Source: UBA11865 sp963749825
GTDB taxonomy: Bacteria; Chloroflexota; Anaerolineae; Promineifilales; Promineifilaceae
DNA: 64,000 nt
Assembly: GCA_963749825.1 (NCBI GenBank)
Contig: CAVVOI010000009.1
Location: forward strand, 62,001-126,000
Direction of reading: 5' to 3'
The notes below the pieces were generated by a model. The model was not told the DNA's origin. It saw only the letters and a list, made by a program, of their open reading frames with translations, and ran no database searches. Each line of letters starts with the position of its first letter. The first letter of the stretch is position 1. Shown here piece by piece: positions 60,595 through 64,000 of the stretch. The position numbers were made by a program, and so were the translations under genes.

Positions 60595-60904
60595 TGCACA
60601 CTGTCTCCTTAGAATTTTTAAAACAGCTCATGGCACATTAAAGAGATTTTAGGAACGAAGTAACTATTCATCAATACATACTTTTCTGGATTCAGCAAAC
60701 CAGGAACCAAAGCTAAATAGTTACGGGACAAGATGCACTGATAGTAACAGGCGCCATCAACCAAGTCGAGATTGAGCTGTGGACGCGGCCGTATGGGCAT
60801 TAGGTATCACAGATGAACATTCGCGCTCCGAAAATCGGATGGCTGGCTAGGATAGGTGGTCTCTGAAAATTTGCCTATTATCACGTCGGAGGTAAAAATG
60901 GGTG
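60595..60904. other. Intergenic region between the divergent pyrophosphatase and ferredoxin genes
   Basis: These 310 bp contain the two divergent control regions. A 60-codon minus-strand frame (60618-60800) has no ribosome binding site or recognisable content and is not called. No clear operator or hairpin was seen. Confidence 0.4.
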
Positions 60905-61111
60905 ATGGCTCGCGAAATCTATTTGCAAATTGATGACGCACGATGCATGGCCTGCCGTAAATGTTTGGCAGCTAAGGTATGTACGGTGCGAGCTATTGTG
61001 CAGATAGATCCTGACGAGCCACCTTACTTAGATTTACAACGTTGTTATGATTGCAGGCTCTGCCTATCAAATTGCCCATTTGAGGCCATATCGGTAGCCC
61101 AAAGAAGATAA
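60905..61111 (+). CDS. Small ferredoxin-like [4Fe-4S] protein
   Basis: The 68-residue protein starts MAREIYLQIDDARCMACRKC. One motif is CMACRKCLAAKVC, whose CxxCxxC-x5-C spacing differs from the standard CxxCxxCxxxC. The second, CYDCRLCLSNCP, is standard. It probably carries two clusters, or one plus a modified site, and acts as an electron carrier. GGAGG lies upstream. A GTG three bases earlier (60902) is an alternative start. It is not next to any redox enzyme gene. Confidence 0.85.
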   Translation: MAREIYLQIDDARCMACRKCLAAKVCTVRAIVQIDPDEPPYLDLQRCYDCRLCLSNCPFEAISVAQRR

Positions 61112-61130
61112 GCGAGCCATAGTTTGGTTG

Positions 61131-61162
61131 AAAAAAAATCTTTCTCTTCTAAAAGAGTGAAA
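61131..61162 (-). terminator. Intrinsic terminator of clpB
   Basis: On the minus strand a short hairpin (TTTCACTCTT, TTAG, AAGAGAAA) is followed by GATTTTTTTT, 30-60 bp after the clpB stop. Confidence 0.6.
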
Positions 61163-61190
61163 CCAGCCAACGTTTTCCACTAACTTAATT

Positions 61191-63791
61191 TCAGGCGTAT
61201 TCGGCTTCTGAGATAGTGCTGGCTTTTTCAAAGTTGAGGCCGGTGCCATTGACCTTTACGAAAATTGTATCGCCGTCAGAAAACTGGCCTTCCAATATCG
61301 CCAGGGATAGAGGATCGGTTACAAGTCTCTGCATGGTGCGCTTAATGGGGCGTGCGCCATATGCCGGATCGTAACCCTGTCTGGCAATATATTCTTTGGC
61401 TTGAGTGGAAAGCTCCAACGATATTCGTCGCTCAGCCAGCATTTTTTGTAAACGTCCGGCCTGGATTTCGACTATCTGAATCAATTCTTCGAGGTCGAGA
61501 TTGTGGAAGGTAATGATGTCGTCCACTCGGTTCAAGAATTCAGGTCGAAACTTCGCTCTTAAGGCCACCAAGGCTCCATCTGGATCGTACTCCTCATTCT
61601 GCAAGAATTGGCTGCCGATATTGCTGGTCATGATGACGACTGTATTCCTAAAATTGACCGTTCGACCCTGACCATCCGTCAAGCGACCATCATCCAGCAA
61701 CTGCAACAAGGTGTTGAATATATCGGGGTGAGCCTTTTCGATTTCGTCAAATAGAACGACCGAATACGGCCGCCTGCGCACAGCTTCTGTCAACTGTCCC
61801 CCTTCATCGTAGCCCACATAGCCAGGTGGTGCGCCAAGGAGCCGGCTTACAGTATGTCGCTCCTGGTATTCGCTCATATCAATGCGTACCATAGCGTCTT
61901 CATCGTCGAAGAGGAATTCGGCTAAGGCTCGGGCCAATTCGGTTTTTCCAACCCCAGTTGGACCAAGAAAGATGAAGGATCCTACCGGCCGTTGGCGATC
62001 TTGGAGACCGGCCCTCGATCGGCGCACAGCATTGCTCACTGCCTTTATAGCTTCATCTTGACCGATAACGCGCCGGTTCAGTCGCTGTTCCATTCTTAAT
62101 AACTTTTCGACTTCTCCTTCTAGCAATTTGCTAACCGGGATGCCAGTCCACTTGGAGACAATTTTGGCCACATCTTCGCCATCCACCTCCTCTTTTAGCA
62201 TAGCCCCCTTGGACTGAAGATCTTTCAAGCGAACTTCTTGTTGTGTTAAGAGATTATCTAATTCGACCAACGTTCCGTACCTGAGGCGCGCCGAAGCTTC
62301 CAGGTCGGCTCGTCTCTCCGCCTGTTCGATTTGCACTTTTACTTCGTCGATCCGCGCTTTGGTGGCCCGGATTTCATCTATGGCCGACTTTTCGGTTTCC
62401 CAACGGGCGCGCAAGGCATTTGCCCTCTCCTTCAATTCAGCGATTTCTGCTTCGATGGCCAATACCCGTTCTTTGGAGGCTTTATCGCGCTCTTTCTTGA
62501 GAGATTCCCGTTCAATCTCGAGCTGCAAGATCTGCCGGTCTACAGTATCCAATTCAGCCGGCTTTGAATCGATGACCATTTTTAGCTGGCTGGCCGCTTC
62601 GTCAATCAGATCGATGGCCTTGTCGGGCAATTGGCGATCAGTGATGTAACGATGGGAGAGAGTCGCCGCGGCGATCACGGCGCTGTCCTGAATACGAACA
62701 CCATGGTGGACCTCGTAGCGTTCCTTTAATCCACGCAGGATTGAGACAGTATCCTCGACCGTTGGTTGGTCCACAAAAATGGGCTGGAATCGTCTTTCCA
62801 GGGCCGCATCCTTTTCGATATGTTTCCGGTATTCGTCCAGGGTTGTCGCACCGACGGTATGCAGCTCTCCTCGAGCCAACATGGGCTTCAACATGTTGCT
62901 GGCATCCATCGAGCCTTCGGCCGCGCCGGCCCCAACCATGGTATGTAACTCGTCGATAAAGAGGATGATCTGCCCATCGCTATCTGATATTTCTTTAAGG
63001 ACTGCCTTTAAACGTTCTTCAAATTCACCTCGGAATTTCGCACCGGCCACAAGACTGCTTAAGTCTAAGGCTATCAAAGATTTTTCCCGCATGCCTTCCG
63101 GGACATCGCCATTGACGATTCGTTGGGCCAGACCTTCCACGATAGCGGTTTTACCAACACCGGCTTCGCCTATGAGGACGGGATTATTTTTCGTTCTACG
63201 GCTCAAAACCTGAATTACGCGCCGGATCTCCTCATCCCGTCCGATGACTGGATCGAGTTTGCCCAATCGAGCCAGATGGGTGAGATCGCGGCCGTATTTG
63301 GCCAGCGCTTCATATGTGGCTTCAGGATTTTGGTTGGTTACCCGCTGCCCACCACGAATGGTGGTCAGCGCCTGCAAAACTGACTCGCGTTTGATACCTG
63401 TAGCAGCCAAAGGCATTAGGTTGTGGATAGCCCCGGCAACATCAATTAAAGCCAGGAACAAATGCTCGGTGCTGACGAAATCATCCTTCATATTGGCGGC
63501 TTCACGCTCGGCCGCTCGAGTGATATTAACCAATTCTCGGGATATGTTGACCTGGGTCGACGCTCCAACAGCCCGGGGTAATTGGCCTAACCGCTCATCG
63601 ACCTGCTGGACGAGTAAATGTGTGTTTGCCCCAATGCGATTGATGATCTGCGTTACGACGCCATCTTCCTGAGTGATTAAGGCTGCCAATAAGTGAATGG
63701 CCTCAACCTGGCTGTGGTTCATATCTTCAGCCATACTTTGGGCGGAAATCACCGCGTCTTGCGCTTTTTGCGTATAGTTATTCAATTTCAT
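61191..63791 (-). CDS. clpB: ATP-dependent disaggregase ClpB
   Basis: The protein has 866 residues and starts MKLNNYTQKAQDAVISAQSM. A Clp N-domain pair (about 1-145) is followed by AAA1 with GEAGVGKT and the DEL of IDELHTMVGAG. A coiled-coil M domain (about 405-525) and AAA2 with GPTGVGKT and LFDEIEKAHPDIFN complete it. With DnaK it rescues aggregated proteins in the cytoplasm. The ATG at 63791, after GAGAGTAAAA, is preferred over an in-frame ATG at 63803. No CIRCE element is visible upstream in the remaining 200 bp of the window. Confidence 0.96.
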   Translation of the reverse strand: MKLNNYTQKAQDAVISAQSMAEDMNHSQVEAIHLLAALITQEDGVVTQIINRIGANTHLLVQQVDERLGQLPRAVGASTQVNISRELVNITRAAEREAANMKDDFVSTEHLFLALIDVAGAIHNLMPLAATGIKRESVLQALTTIRGGQRVTNQNPEATYEALAKYGRDLTHLARLGKLDPVIGRDEEIRRVIQVLSRRTKNNPVLIGEAGVGKTAIVEGLAQRIVNGDVPEGMREKSLIALDLSSLVAGAKFRGEFEERLKAVLKEISDSDGQIILFIDELHTMVGAGAAEGSMDASNMLKPMLARGELHTVGATTLDEYRKHIEKDAALERRFQPIFVDQPTVEDTVSILRGLKERYEVHHGVRIQDSAVIAAATLSHRYITDRQLPDKAIDLIDEAASQLKMVIDSKPAELDTVDRQILQLEIERESLKKERDKASKERVLAIEAEIAELKERANALRARWETEKSAIDEIRATKARIDEVKVQIEQAERRADLEASARLRYGTLVELDNLLTQQEVRLKDLQSKGAMLKEEVDGEDVAKIVSKWTGIPVSKLLEGEVEKLLRMEQRLNRRVIGQDEAIKAVSNAVRRSRAGLQDRQRPVGSFIFLGPTGVGKTELARALAEFLFDDEDAMVRIDMSEYQERHTVSRLLGAPPGYVGYDEGGQLTEAVRRRPYSVVLFDEIEKAHPDIFNTLLQLLDDGRLTDGQGRTVNFRNTVVIMTSNIGSQFLQNEEYDPDGALVALRAKFRPEFLNRVDDIITFHNLDLEELIQIVEIQAGRLQKMLAERRISLELSTQAKEYIARQGYDPAYGARPIKRTMQRLVTDPLSLAILEGQFSDGDTIFVKVNGTGLNFEKASTISEAEYA

Positions 63792-64000
63792 TTTTACTCT
63801 CAACTTCTCCGATTAGACTAGGTCGGCATCGCTTCGGCGCCAATCAAATAACTTGACGCACAGATGCTATCATCAGCATAAACGAGTACCATCAGATGCC
63901 CATAAGTTCTACATAAGAAGAACGTTAGCAACACAAATTGCCATGACATATAATTGGTTTGAATTCAGTCTAGATGGGCGTTGGCTAATGTTTTCAACCG

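Noticed and set aside
60618..60800. 60-codon minus-strand ORF upstream of ppa
   Set aside because: No ribosome binding site, no recognisable motif and no coupling to the next gene.
63804..64000. CIRCE or other heat-shock operator before clpB
   Set aside because: No TTAGCACTC-type dyad is present in the 200 bp that remain in the window.
1..64000. CRISPR arrays, transposases, integrases, tRNA or rRNA genes
   Set aside because: I looked for spaced direct repeats, transposase motifs and tRNA-like folds by eye and saw none. A tRNA search program could still find one that I missed.

Overview
The window is a 64 kb piece of a bacterial chromosome that looks like a Chloroflexota (Anaerolineae-type) metagenome genome. 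This is inferred from the gene mix: a MalT-like LuxR STAND regulator, paired FemX-like acyltransferases, a FecR protein with its own ECF sigma factor, a bacterial Mvh-Hdr complex, and C-terminally membrane-anchored surface proteins. No phage, insertion sequence, CRISPR array, rRNA or tRNA gene was recognised. The DNA is coding-dense, and the hexamer CGGCCG is strikingly frequent.

Layout. Positions 1-14.1 kb hold housekeeping and envelope genes: a PLP-dependent desulfhydrase/deaminase (cut by the window edge), an unusual membrane metallophosphoesterase, YccF, an isocitrate/isopropylmalate dehydrogenase homologue, two FemX-like transferases, a coiled-coil zinc-ribbon protein, an L,D-transpeptidase, a metallo-beta-lactamase fold hydrolase, two exported binding proteins (VWA type and OmpA-fused type) and an arginine-decarboxylase-like enzyme. 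Positions 14.4-22.9 kb hold a small Cys-rich protein, a LuxR/MalT regulator, an ABC-2 exporter operon and a lipid kinase. Positions 22.9-26.4 kb are a DtxR-feoA-feoB-feoC ferrous iron operon preceded by a good DtxR/IdeR-type box.

Positions 26.6-41.2 kb form the centrepiece: a complete hyp maturation set (hypABFCDE, with a methyltransferase between hypD and hypE) and an hdrC-hdrB-hdrA-mvhD-mvhG-mvhA-protease-CNBD operon, all on the minus strand. It encodes a group 3c-type [NiFe] hydrogenase joined to a heterodisulfide-reductase-like module, the architecture of flavin-based electron-bifurcating complexes. Its promoter has a near-consensus sigma70 form. A perfect match to the NADH-sensing Rex operator covers the predicted start site, and an intrinsic terminator lies in the about 260-nt leader just ahead of hdrC. 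A weaker Rex-like site precedes the cytochrome bd operon (cydABDC, 45.8-51.9 kb). Both ends of the redox chain (H2 and low O2) may therefore answer to the NADH/NAD+ ratio. Between them lie an F420-type LLM oxidoreductase (divergent from hdrC), a nitrilase-family amidase, an MFS transporter and a FadR-type regulator.

Positions 52-64 kb hold an aldo/keto reductase, an ECF sigma/FecR pair, a UlaG-like hydrolase, a short GH3-family protein, membrane and surface proteins, inorganic pyrophosphatase, a small ferredoxin and ClpB. Several reading frames are interrupted: single extra bases in the CNBD gene and in cydC, apparent single-base losses in the proline-rich FecR tail, and an in-frame amber codon in a surface protein. 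Sequencing or assembly error must be excluded before biology is inferred from these. Two copies of a 76-bp dispersed repeat (45.66 and 55.52 kb) are unexplained.
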